Positions 54,894 to 62,731 of a DNA stretch of 64,000 nt are shown in pieces. Below the pieces are notes generated by a model. It saw only the letters and a program-made list of their open reading frames with translations, was not told the origin of the DNA and did not search any database. The first letter of the stretch is position 1; every line of letters starts with the position of its first letter. The stretch is from Flavobacterium agrisoli (GTDB lineage: Bacteria; Bacteroidota; Bacteroidia; Flavobacteriales; Flavobacteriaceae): positions 868,001 through 932,000 of the forward strand of contig NZ_JAEHFV010000001.1 in the NCBI RefSeq assembly GCF_016522065.1. Reading direction: 5' to 3'. Made by a program: the position numbers and the translations under genes.

Positions 54894-55472
54894 TTAACCT
54901 TTAATCCAACTGATAATTTCAGGATCGGTGGGAACCGTTTTAGGATGGATTACTTTTACCAATTCGCCCTTTTCATTAATTAAATATTTTTGAAAATTCC
55001 ATTCCACTTCCGAATCTTGCAAACCGTTTTTAGCTTTTTGAGTTAAAAATTGATACACCTCGCACATATCTGCACCTTTAACCGAAACTTTTGCCATCAT
55101 CGGAAAAGTTACGCCATAATTTTGTTGACAAAAAGCTCCAATTTCTTCATTTGTACCCGGCTCTTGCGAAGCAAAATTATTAGCTGGAAAGCCTACAATT
55201 ACAAATCCTTTATCTTTATACGTTTTGTAAATGGCTTCTAAATCTTTGTACTGAGGCGTTAATCCGCATTTTGAAGCTGTGTTTACAATCATAACTTTTT
55301 TTCCTTTTAGCGAAGCAAAATCAAAAATTTCTCCTGATAAATCTTCTACTTTAAACTGATAAATGGTTTCTTTTGTCATTTTTGTGATGTCTTTTTGTTT
55401 GTTGGTTTGTGCGTAATTCATACCACTCCAAAAAAGTGTTGCTACCAAAACCAATTGCAATATCTTTTTCAT
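54894..55472 (-). CDS. glutathione peroxidase-family thiol peroxidase, exported
   Basis: 192 residues from the ATG at 55472, which begins a clean signal peptide (KKILQLVLVATLFWSGMNYAQ); an ATG 39 bases upstream would hide it. The peroxidatic Cys lies in NTASKCGLTPQY. The Gln and Trp of the catalytic triad are suggested by VGFPANNFASQEPG and EVEWNFQKYLIN. It has Cys rather than selenocysteine. It probably reduces peroxides with thioredoxin-like donors in the periplasm. Confidence 0.9.
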   Translation of the reverse strand: MKKILQLVLVATLFWSGMNYAQTNKQKDITKMTKETIYQFKVEDLSGEIFDFASLKGKKVMIVNTASKCGLTPQYKDLEAIYKTYKDKGFVIVGFPANNFASQEPGTNEEIGAFCQQNYGVTFPMMAKVSVKGADMCEVYQFLTQKAKNGLQDSEVEWNFQKYLINEKGELVKVIHPKTVPTDPEIISWIKG

Positions 55473-55525
55473 AATTTTTATTTTTATAAAGTTAATCAAA
55501 TTCATTTTCAAGTTGTGTTAAAATA

Positions 55526-55578
55526 AAAAATCAAAGTAGTTAACAATTCTAATTTTCATTGTTACCACTTTGATTTTT
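55526..55578 (-). terminator. intrinsic terminator after purC
   Basis: A long stem of about 21 bp with one G-U pair and one bulge (55526-55547 with 55558-55578, core ATCAAAGT/ACTTTGAT), between purC and the glutathione peroxidase gene. Confidence 0.85.
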
Positions 55579-55610
55579 ATACATTACTTTAAAATCAACT
55601 CAATAACGAA

Positions 55611-56564
55611 TTATTTCGAAGCAAGATACGTTACTACATTGTTATAAATTCGCTCTTCGATATTATCAATATCGGCTTTTTCAAATTTTTCGCCAATAAT
55701 ATTTTCATATAACTCAATATATCTGTCCGAAACCGTTTCGATATAAGCATCGGTCATATCCGGAATTTGTTGCCCTTCTTTACCTTGAAAACCATTTTCG
55801 ATTAACCAACGTCTTACAAATTCTTTCGAAAGTTGTTTTTGCTCCTCTCCTTTTTCCTGTCTTTCTTGGTACCCATCAGCATAAAAATAACGAGAAGAAT
55901 CGGGCGTGTGAATTTCGTCAATTAAAACAATTTTACCTTCTTTTGTTTTTCCAAATTCGTATTTGGTGTCTACCAAAATTAAACCTTTGCTGGCTGCAAT
56001 TTCGGTACCTCTTTCAAATAATGCTCTGGTATATTTTTCTAAAACCAAATAATCTTCTTCTGATACGATTCCGTTAGCCAAAATTGCTTCGCGTGAAATA
56101 TCTGCATCATGTTCGCCATTATCTGCTTTTGTTGTAGGCGTAATAATCGGCTCCGGAAAACGGTCGTTTTCTTTTAAACCTTCGGGCATTGTTACACCAC
56201 AAATTATTCTTTTTCCTGAAGCATATTCGCGATAGGCATGACCAGATAAATAACCTCTAATTACCATTTCAACCTTAAAAGGTGTACACAAATGACCAAC
56301 GGCTACACTAGGATCTGGAGTTGCAATTAACCAATTGGGTACAATATCCCGCGTAAGCTCCATGAATTTGGTAGCAATTTGATTTAAAATTTGCCCTTTA
56401 TACGGAATTCCTTTTGGTAAAACTACATCAAAAGCCGAAAGTCTATCTGTAGCTATCATAACCAAAAGATCATCGTTTATGTTATAGACCTCACGGACTT
56501 TACCGCGATAAACCGATTTTTGATTTGGAAAATTAAAATTAGTAGTGGTGATTGTATTGCTCAT
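55611..56564 (-). CDS. purC: phosphoribosylaminoimidazole-succinocarboxamide synthase
   Basis: 317 residues from [12 protein letters not shown]. Motifs: [53 protein letters not shown] and [12 protein letters not shown]. It makes SAICAR in purine synthesis. The longest ORF starts 24 bases earlier (56588), but a -7 element at 56591-56598 would place transcription start near 56585, ruling that out. This is the longer PurC form of about 310 residues, not the 240-residue form. Confidence 0.95.
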   Translation of the reverse strand: MSNTITTTNFNFPNQKSVYRGKVREVYNINDDLLVMIATDRLSAFDVVLPKGIPYKGQILNQIATKFMELTRDIVPNWLIATPDPSVAVGHLCTPFKVEMVIRGYLSGHAYREYASGKRIICGVTMPEGLKENDRFPEPIITPTTKADNGEHDADISREAILANGIVSEEDYLVLEKYTRALFERGTEIAASKGLILVDTKYEFGKTKEGKIVLIDEIHTPDSSRYFYADGYQERQEKGEEQKQLSKEFVRRWLIENGFQGKEGQQIPDMTDAYIETVSDRYIELYENIIGEKFEKADIDNIEERIYNNVVTYLASK

Positions 56565-56590
56565 TTGAAATATTTTCGTTTTATACAACG

Positions 56591-56598
56591 CAAATTTA
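56591..56598 (-). promoter_or_regulatory. -7 element of purC promoter
   Basis: Minus-strand TAAATTTG, exact TAnnTTTG match, 27 bases upstream of the chosen start at 56564; it decides the start. Confidence 0.55.
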
Positions 56599-56854
56599 AA
56601 ACTATTTCGTTGAGTAACATAATGAAAAGTTTATTCGTATCGCTTTAATTTCAATTTAAAAGCAAGACCTTATATTAAAATTCTGTTCAACAGATACAGA
56701 TTCACACAATTGGTAATTAATGTGTTTTTTTGTTTTGTTTAAATTTTATTAAAAAAATATGATTATTTTTACTTTTGGTTACAGAATGTTGTGTTTTTTT
56801 CAAACGTAACTAGCTGTAAATAATAATCCTTTTACTATTTCGTTTAAATAAATT

Positions 56855-57520
56855 ATGACAGAAAAAATACGAATTCATCTTGCCGACGATCATCAGGTTT
56901 TACTAGACGGACTAAGCAGGCTTATACATACCGTAAAACACTACGAAGTGGTAGGAACCTCTCTCGATGGTAACAACATTTACGAGGAAGTGCTGGATAA
57001 TCAAAGCTCTATTTTGGTGTTGGATATTAGTATGCCTCAAAAAGACGGTATTGCTGTTTTAAAAGAATTCCAGCAGAAAGGATTTCCTTGTCGGGTGATT
57101 GTTTTATCGAGTTATGATGATCTTAAAATAATCAAAGAAGTCATGAATTTAGGTGCAAGCGGTTATTTAACCAAAAAATGTGCTGGCGAAAATATTTTGG
57201 AAGCAATTGAAACGGTAAATGAAGGAGAAGAGTATTTTTGCAAAGATGTTCGTTCTAAAATTTTTGATACGTTTAGCAAAAACAATCCAAAATTAAATGC
57301 TTTTGAACCACAAAAACACGAATTACTTACCACACGAGAACTCGAAATTGTAACCTTAATTTCACTAGAATACAGCGGTAAAGAAATTAGCGAGCAACTG
57401 TTTATTAGTACTAATACTGTTGAAACACATCGCAAAAATATTATGAAAAAATTAAAAACAAAAAATACTATTGGCTTGGTAAAATACGCTATCAAAAATA
57501 ATTTGATCAAAGACAATTAA
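56855..57520 (+). CDS. NarL/FixJ-family response regulator
   Basis: 221 residues. The receiver domain has ADDH at the N-terminus, phospho-acceptor Asp57 in LVLDISMPQKDG, and the Lys in GYLTKKC. The LuxR-type HTH lies at about 150-212 (LTTRELEIVTLISLEYSGKEISEQLFISTNTVETHRKNIM, core NTVETHRKNIMKKL). Its partner is the TPR-containing kinase 264 bases downstream. The 266 bases upstream separate it from purC. Confidence 0.94.
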   Translation: MTEKIRIHLADDHQVLLDGLSRLIHTVKHYEVVGTSLDGNNIYEEVLDNQSSILVLDISMPQKDGIAVLKEFQQKGFPCRVIVLSSYDDLKIIKEVMNLGASGYLTKKCAGENILEAIETVNEGEEYFCKDVRSKIFDTFSKNNPKLNAFEPQKHELLTTRELEIVTLISLEYSGKEISEQLFISTNTVETHRKNIMKKLKTKNTIGLVKYAIKNNLIKDN

Positions 57521-57713
57521 AAAACTCCTTGTGGTTGATTATTACAAGGAGTTGTGAAAAAATTATTGAATTAAGATTTTTTCGATCTTGCATCTGGCTT
57601 ACCTCTTTATCACTAAGTTGATCGAGAGTTGCCTTTTTTTCTTTTTTAATTGTATGGGATTGAAAAGCGAAACCAATTAAAATTACTGTCATTACTAAAA
57701 CTGCTTTTTTCAT
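57507..57713 (-). CDS. small exported protein, possibly with a 3' frameshift
   Basis: 68 residues as read, starting with a signal peptide (KKAVLVMTVILIGFAFQS) and a short charged mature part (TIKKEKKATLDQLSDKEV). The last 20 codons run through a terminator hairpin (57523-57553) and 14 bases into the convergent response-regulator gene, which is unusual. One extra A in the run of six A (around 57576-57585) would end the protein at D-R-K-K-S, just before the hairpin. It lies between the regulator and its kinase on the opposite strand. Function unknown. Confidence 0.5.
   Translation of the reverse strand: MKKAVLVMTVILIGFAFQSHTIKKEKKATLDQLSDKEVSQMQDRKNLNSIIFSQLLVIINHKEFFNCL
57523..57553. terminator. 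intrinsic terminator after the response-regulator gene
   Basis: A 10-bp stem (AACTCCTTGT at 57523-57532, ACAAGGAGTT at 57544-57553), 11-base loop, placed 3 bases after the regulator stop. The U-tract is better in the minus direction. Confidence 0.7.
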
Positions 57714-57783
57714 GTTTCTAGTTCTTTAATAGCTAACAATACAATTACACAAAAAACCTACATAAAAACGTTTAAAATAATTA

Positions 57784-59469
57784 ATGAAATCAAAAATCAA
57801 AATATTTAAACTGCTGTGTTGTGTTATCATTCCATTTTTAACTTACCCACAAAACAAAAAAAATTCTAAAGAATACATCACTAAATTATCTAAGCAAGCT
57901 GTAGCAAATTTATGTGAAAATAAATATGAAAAATCTTTAGTTCAAGCTCGCGAAGCACTCGAGCAATCTATAATTTTAGACGATAATAATTTAATTGCTC
58001 AAAATTACAATATAATAGCAGCCAATTTTGATGAATTATCTGAATCGAATAAAGCTCTTTATTACTACAGCAAAGGATTGATCTATGCGGAAAAAACCAA
58101 TAACCCAAACCTTTTAAAACAGATTTATAACAACCTTGGTAATATCTATTGTTTTGATAAAAAAAATTATAGCAAAGGAATTGATTATTACAAAAAATCG
58201 CTCCGATTTAGTGCTATAGCAAAGGATTCTGTACAAATCCTTTCAACGGAAATGAACATTACTTGGGCTTACTTTGACATTAATGAATTTCAAAAAGGAT
58301 TCCCTTATTTAAAATTCTCTAATAAAAATCAAACAAAATATGGCGATGATGAATCGCTTACAATTTTGCAATTGCTTAATGGTATGTATTATACCTATAT
58401 TAATGATACGGTTGCTGCAAAAAGTAATTTTGAAAATGCTATTAATCAAGCAATAAACCAAAATGAAAGTACCGATTTAAAATACATTTATCAAGAATAT
58501 TCTAAATATCTATTTAAAAACCAACAAGCAGATCAGGCGTATATTTATTTAACTAAATATGATAGTTTAAATCAAAAGATAACTTCTGAAGAAAAACAAA
58601 ATAAAATTAATATAACCGGAATCAATCTTGAATTAGATGAATACAAACGTGAATTAGAAAAAATAGAAACCCTTTACCGCGACAAAGAGCAATTATTAAA
58701 ATACGAAAAATCCAGAAACAAAAGGGTTATTGGTATCATGGTGTCACTTTTTGTTGTTTTTGTGATTTTGTTTTATTTCTTTTTTCAGAACACCAAACTG
58801 AAACAAAATAATAAGTTAAAAGATGTTCAACGTAAAATTCAGGATAACCTCATAAACGCTAGTATTGATGGGCAAGAAAGAGAACGCATTCGGATAGCGG
58901 CTTTTTTGCATGATAACATTAGTGCGATGCTTTCTTCGGCTGGAATGCACTTAAAAACCGTGCACTCTGAAATAGAAAATATACCCGAAGAAATTACAAA
59001 AACGGCAGCTATTATCGATGAAGCACACGATCGTGTTCGGGATTTATCCCACGAATTGCTTCCTACTTTATTAGTTCGTTTTGGACTTTTTTATGCCATC
59101 GAAGATTTATGTGAAAAAAATTCAAATTCTAAAATTCATTATGAATATTTGAGTACAATTCCGACTAATACTCGATACAATTCTAAATTCGAAATGCGGG
59201 TTTATTTTATCATTTCTGAACTTTTAAACAACATCAACAAACACAGTAAAGCAACAAAAGCACAGGTATCAATCAATTTAGGCAACCACGAATTGCTTTT
59301 TCATGTGCATGATAATGGCAAGGGATTCGATTCGAAAAAAGTAAACATAGAAGGTTTTGGACTCAATCAAATTCGCGCTCGAATTAAAAATTTAGATGGC
59401 GATTTTAAAGTCAATTCTAAAATAAATTACGGAACTTCTGTCAAAATGCGAATTCCGATTTTATATTAA
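57784..59469 (+). CDS. TPR-containing NarX-type sensor histidine kinase
   Basis: 561 residues. A signal-like segment (about 9-20) is followed by a periplasmic TPR-like helical region (30-270) and a coiled coil (about 280-310). One membrane helix (314-334, VIGIMVSLFVVFVILFYFFF) leads to a HisKA_3 domain with His376 in RIRIAAFLHDNISAML. The HATPase has LLNNINKHSKA and HDNGKGFDSKK. It should phosphorylate the NarL-type regulator encoded upstream. The signal is unknown. It ends one base before a convergent phosphodiesterase gene, with no terminator between them. Confidence 0.93.
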   Translation: MKSKIKIFKLLCCVIIPFLTYPQNKKNSKEYITKLSKQAVANLCENKYEKSLVQAREALEQSIILDDNNLIAQNYNIIAANFDELSESNKALYYYSKGLIYAEKTNNPNLLKQIYNNLGNIYCFDKKNYSKGIDYYKKSLRFSAIAKDSVQILSTEMNITWAYFDINEFQKGFPYLKFSNKNQTKYGDDESLTILQLLNGMYYTYINDTVAAKSNFENAINQAINQNESTDLKYIYQEYSKYLFKNQQADQAYIYLTKYDSLNQKITSEEKQNKINITGINLELDEYKRELEKIETLYRDKEQLLKYEKSRNKRVIGIMVSLFVVFVILFYFFFQNTKLKQNNKLKDVQRKIQDNLINASIDGQERERIRIAAFLHDNISAMLSSAGMHLKTVHSEIENIPEEITKTAAIIDEAHDRVRDLSHELLPTLLVRFGLFYAIEDLCEKNSNSKIHYEYLSTIPTNTRYNSKFEMRVYFIISELLNNINKHSKATKAQVSINLGNHELLFHVHDNGKGFDSKKVNIEGFGLNQIRARIKNLDGDFKVNSKINYGTSVKMRIPILY

Positions 59470-59470
59470 A

Positions 59471-59968
59471 TTAAGCTCGTTGTTCCAATTCAATAATTTC
59501 TAAATCTTTAATTTTATCGGCATCGATTACAAATCGCAACATGGTTCTTACTTTATGAAAACCACTTTTTCCTGCAGCTCCAGGATTCATGTGCAAACAA
59601 TTGATTCTTTTATCAAATTGTACTTTTAAAATATGAGAATGGCCACAAATAAACAATTGTGGCGGATTAGCTAACAATTCGGCTTTAATTTTAGGATTGT
59701 ATTTCCCGGGATATCCCCCAATATGCGTTATTAATACCGAAACATTTTCGCAAATAAATCGGTTGTTCAGCGGGAATTCGGTTCTTGCTTTTGCGTCATC
59801 AATATTGCCGTAAACTGCTCGTAAAGGTTTGTGTTTTTTAATAGTATCGGTTACGTGCAAATCGCCAATATCGCCAGCATGCCAAACTTCATCGGCTTGG
59901 CCAACGTATTTCAAAATAACATCATCAAGATGACTATGGGTGTCCGAAAGAAGCAAAATTTTTTTCAA
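59471..59968 (-). CDS. YfcE/MJ0936-type metallophosphoesterase
   Basis: 165 residues. Metal ligands of calcineurin-like phosphodiesterases are in order: LLSDTHSHLDD, VWHAGDIGDL, RAVYGNIDD, ITHIGGYPG and CGHSHILKV. Small single-domain members hydrolyse phosphodiesters in vitro; the in vivo substrate is unknown. It is divergent from truA with a 109-base gap. Confidence 0.92.
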   Translation of the reverse strand: MKKILLLSDTHSHLDDVILKYVGQADEVWHAGDIGDLHVTDTIKKHKPLRAVYGNIDDAKARTEFPLNNRFICENVSVLITHIGGYPGKYNPKIKAELLANPPQLFICGHSHILKVQFDKRINCLHMNPGAAGKSGFHKVRTMLRFVIDADKIKDLEIIELEQRA

Positions 59969-60043
59969 TGGGTATTCTTTTTGATTTTATAAAAAAGCTA
60001 AGATACTACCCTTTTATGAGTAATAGTTCAAAAGAAAACTTTG

Positions 60044-60051
60044 TACCTTTG
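60044..60051 (+). promoter_or_regulatory. -7 element of truA promoter
   Basis: TACCTTTG, exact TAnnTTTG match and identical to the one before the RsmB-type gene. Transcription would start near 60058, leaving about 20 bases before the TTG start. Confidence 0.55.
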
Positions 60052-60077
60052 CACCCACACTTTATTTAAGCAAAAAA

Positions 60078-60845
60078 TTGAGATATTTTATACAATTTGC
60101 ATACAATGGCACGCATTATCACGGTTGGCAAATACAGCCTAATGCCAGCTCGGTGCAAGAAACATTACAAAAAGCACTTTCTGTTTTACTAGCTACCGAT
60201 ATTATTTTAATGGGAGCAGGACGCACAGATACAGGTGTTCATGCCCGAAAAATGTTTGCTCATTTTGATTACGAGAAACATATAAACAAAGCTCTTTTAG
60301 TATACAAAATCAATTCTTTTTTACCTAAAGATATAGCAGTACATCATTTTTTTGAAGTAAGTCTAGAAGCGCATTGCCGCTTTGATGCTACAAAACGGAC
60401 TTATGAATACCACATTCATACGCTCAAAAATCCGTTTATAGACCAATTAAGCTGGTATTTTAGTCAGCCGTTGGATGTGGAGTTGATGAACAAAGCGGCT
60501 CAAATTTTATTACAACACACCGATTTTCAATGTTTTTCAAAAGTGAATACCGATGTAAACACTTTTGATTGCACTATTTTTGAAGCATATTGGAAGCAAG
60601 AAGGTGAAAAATTAATTTTTACTATTTCGGCCAATCGCTTTTTGCGAAACATGGTTCGTGCCATTGTGGGTACCCTAATCAATATTGGCTTACGTAAAAT
60701 AAATTTAGCCGATTTTGAAGCCATTATTGCTAGTAAAAATAGAGAAAAAGCAGGTTTTTCGGTTCCTGCTCACGGCTTATATTTAACCGAAATTGAATAC
60801 GATAACCTGAACCCTAGCCCTGATTGCAGCGAAAAGCTTTTGTGA
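60078..60845 (+). CDS. truA: tRNA pseudouridine(38-40) synthase
   Basis: 255 residues starting at TTG (R-Y-F-I-Q-F follows, as in other TruA). Catalytic Asp in MGAGRTDTGVHARKMF. CRFDATKRTYEYHIH and ANRFLRNMVRAIVGTLINIG are conserved. It makes pseudouridine in the anticodon stem-loop. The last 13 codons (from 60804, residues NLNPSPDCSEKLL) are not part of the TruA fold; they come from the left arm of the palindrome at 60804-60966. The natural end would be near YLTEIEYD. Confidence 0.94.
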   Translation: MRYFIQFAYNGTHYHGWQIQPNASSVQETLQKALSVLLATDIILMGAGRTDTGVHARKMFAHFDYEKHINKALLVYKINSFLPKDIAVHHFFEVSLEAHCRFDATKRTYEYHIHTLKNPFIDQLSWYFSQPLDVELMNKAAQILLQHTDFQCFSKVNTDVNTFDCTIFEAYWKQEGEKLIFTISANRFLRNMVRAIVGTLINIGLRKINLADFEAIIASKNREKAGFSVPAHGLYLTEIEYDNLNPSPDCSEKLL

Positions 60846-60966
60846 AAAAAATACTGATTTTGTGTTTTTTGCAAGGCGACCAACGGAAGCCTTGAGAAAA
60901 ACAAAACAAAAGCGTATTTTTGAGGAAAACTTGTAGCGAAAAGCAGGAAACAGCTCCTGAACCTGA
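60804..60966. repeat. large imperfect palindromic intergenic element
   Basis: Two arms of about 60 bases (60819-60877 and 60889-60947) pair imperfectly around an 11-base loop. The inner stem is perfect (CAAGGC 60872-60877, GCCTTG 60889-60894). Further out, GAAAAAAATAC pairs with GTATTTTTGAG-like sequence, GCGAAAAGC lies opposite TTGTAGCG, and CCTG opposite CAGG. Such long palindromes recur, from memory, in Flavobacterium genomes. No second copy is seen in this window. Its left end is read as truA codons. Confidence 0.65.
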
Positions 60967-60976
60967 TTAAAAAACA

Positions 60977-62731
60977 ATGAAAGCAAAAGCATTTGATACC
61001 CGATTATTTAAGCGGATTTTAACCTATACAAAGCCTTATCGTTGGCGTTTTAACGGTGTAATTGTGTTTGCCATTTCGCTTTCTATTTTTGCCGCCCTTC
61101 GTCCGTATTTATTAAAACAGACCGTAGACAGTTACATTCAAACTCAAGATAAACAAGGGCTTTTGTTGTATGTAGTTTTAATGGGAATGGTGTTATTGGC
61201 CGAAGTTTTTTCGCAATTTTATTTTGTATACTGGGCCAATTGGCTGGGACAAGATATTGTAAAAGACATTCGAACCAAACTTTTCAAACATATTTTAAGC
61301 TTTCGAATGAAATATTTTGATTTGGTTCCGGTAGGACAATTGGTTACCCGATCGGTTTCGGATATTGAAGCTATTGCGCGCATTTTTAGTCAAGGTTTGT
61401 TTATGATCATAAGCGATTTGATGAAAATGGTTGTAGTACTCATTTTTATGTTTTACATGAACTGGAAACTGACTTGGATTGTGATTGTAGCCATGCCTGT
61501 TTTGGTTTTTATTACCCGTATTTTCCAACGAAAAATGCAAGTTGCTTTTGAAGAAGTACGCACGCAAATTGCCAATATGAATTCGTTTGTGCAAGAGCGT
61601 GTAACGGGGATGAAAATTGTACAACTTTTTAATCGCGAAAAAATTGAATACGAAAAATTCAAAGAAATAAATCATAAACACAAAACAGCTTGGATTAAAA
61701 CCATTTTATACAACTCCATTTTCTTTCCTATTGCCGATATTATTTCGTCATTAACGCTTGGATGCGTGGTGTTATATGGCGGAATGCGCATTTTAAATGG
61801 CGATCAATTTACCACTTTTGGTGATTTGTTTTCGTATACAATGTTCATTTCGATGTTGTTTAACCCATTGCGTCAAATTGCAGATAAATTCAACGAAATG
61901 CAACTCGGAATGATTGCAGCCAATCGTGTTTTTGATATTATTGATACCCAAGACCAAATTCAGGATACTGGAAAAATTGAAGCTCCCATTTTTGAAGGAA
62001 AAATCGATTTTAAAGATGTTCACTTTGGTTATATCCCCGAAGAAGAAGTGATAAAAGGCATCGATTTATCGGTTGAGGCTGGTCAAACTGTGGCGATTGT
62101 AGGGTCAACCGGAGCAGGGAAATCAACTATTATCAATTTGCTGAATCGTTTTTACGAAATAAATTCGGGAACCATTTTTATTGACAACGAAAACATCGAA
62201 AATTATACTTTGGCCTCTTTACGCAAACAAATTGCGGTGGTTTTACAAGATGTATTTTTATTTGCCGATACCATTTTTAATAACATTACACTTAATAATC
62301 CCGAAATTTCAAAAGACCAAGTTATAAGAGCGGCAAAAGAAATTGGTGTTCATGATTTTATAATGACACTTCCTGGCGATTATGATTTTGATGTGAAAGA
62401 ACGTGGTGTAATGTTATCTTCGGGGCAACGCCAATTAATTGCTTTTTTACGTTCATATGTTAGCAATCCAAGTATTTTAATTTTAGATGAAGCCACTTCT
62501 TCGGTTGATACCTATTCTGAAGAATTGATGCAACGCGCCACCGAAACCATCACACAAGGACGAACTTCTATCGTAATTGCTCATCGCTTGGCGACTATTG
62601 TCAATGCGGATAAAATCATCGTAATGGATAAAGGGAAAATTGTAGAAGAAGGCAATCACCAAGAGCTTTTAACCAAAGTTGACGGATATTATAAAAATTT
62701 ATACGATTCGCAGTTTATGGTCGCCAATTAA
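60977..62731 (+). CDS. ABC exporter, fused permease-ATPase half-transporter
   Basis: 584 residues. Six membrane helices (about 20-310) are followed by an ATPase domain with Walker A VGSTGAGKST, signature LSSGQRQLIAF, Walker B ILILDEATSSVD and IAHRLATI. It resembles MsbA/LmrA-type (YheH-like) exporters that act as dimers. The signature Ser-Ser-Gly-Gln differs slightly from LSGGQ but is common in this group. Substrate unknown. It starts right after the palindrome, and its stop overlaps the convergent outer-membrane protein gene by 4 bases. Confidence 0.9.
   Translation: MKAKAFDTRLFKRILTYTKPYRWRFNGVIVFAISLSIFAALRPYLLKQTVDSYIQTQDKQGLLLYVVLMGMVLLAEVFSQFYFVYWANWLGQDIVKDIRTKLFKHILSFRMKYFDLVPVGQLVTRSVSDIEAIARIFSQGLFMIISDLMKMVVVLIFMFYMNWKLTWIVIVAMPVLVFITRIFQRKMQVAFEEVRTQIANMNSFVQERVTGMKIVQLFNREKIEYEKFKEINHKHKTAWIKTILYNSIFFPIADIISSLTLGCVVLYGGMRILNGDQFTTFGDLFSYTMFISMLFNPLRQIADKFNEMQLGMIAANRVFDIIDTQDQIQDTGKIEAPIFEGKIDFKDVHFGYIPEEEVIKGIDLSVEAGQTVAIVGSTGAGKSTIINLLNRFYEINSGTIFIDNENIENYTLASLRKQIAVVLQDVFLFADTIFNNITLNNPEISKDQVIRAAKEIGVHDFIMTLPGDYDFDVKERGVMLSSGQRQLIAFLRSYVSNPSILILDEATSSVDTYSEELMQRATETITQGRTSIVIAHRLATIVNADKIIVMDKGKIVEEGNHQELLTKVDGYYKNLYDSQFMVAN

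Noticed and set aside
60783..60992. 69-codon minus-strand ORF after truA
   Set aside because: It is a reading of the palindromic repeat arms and the truA 3' end, not a gene.
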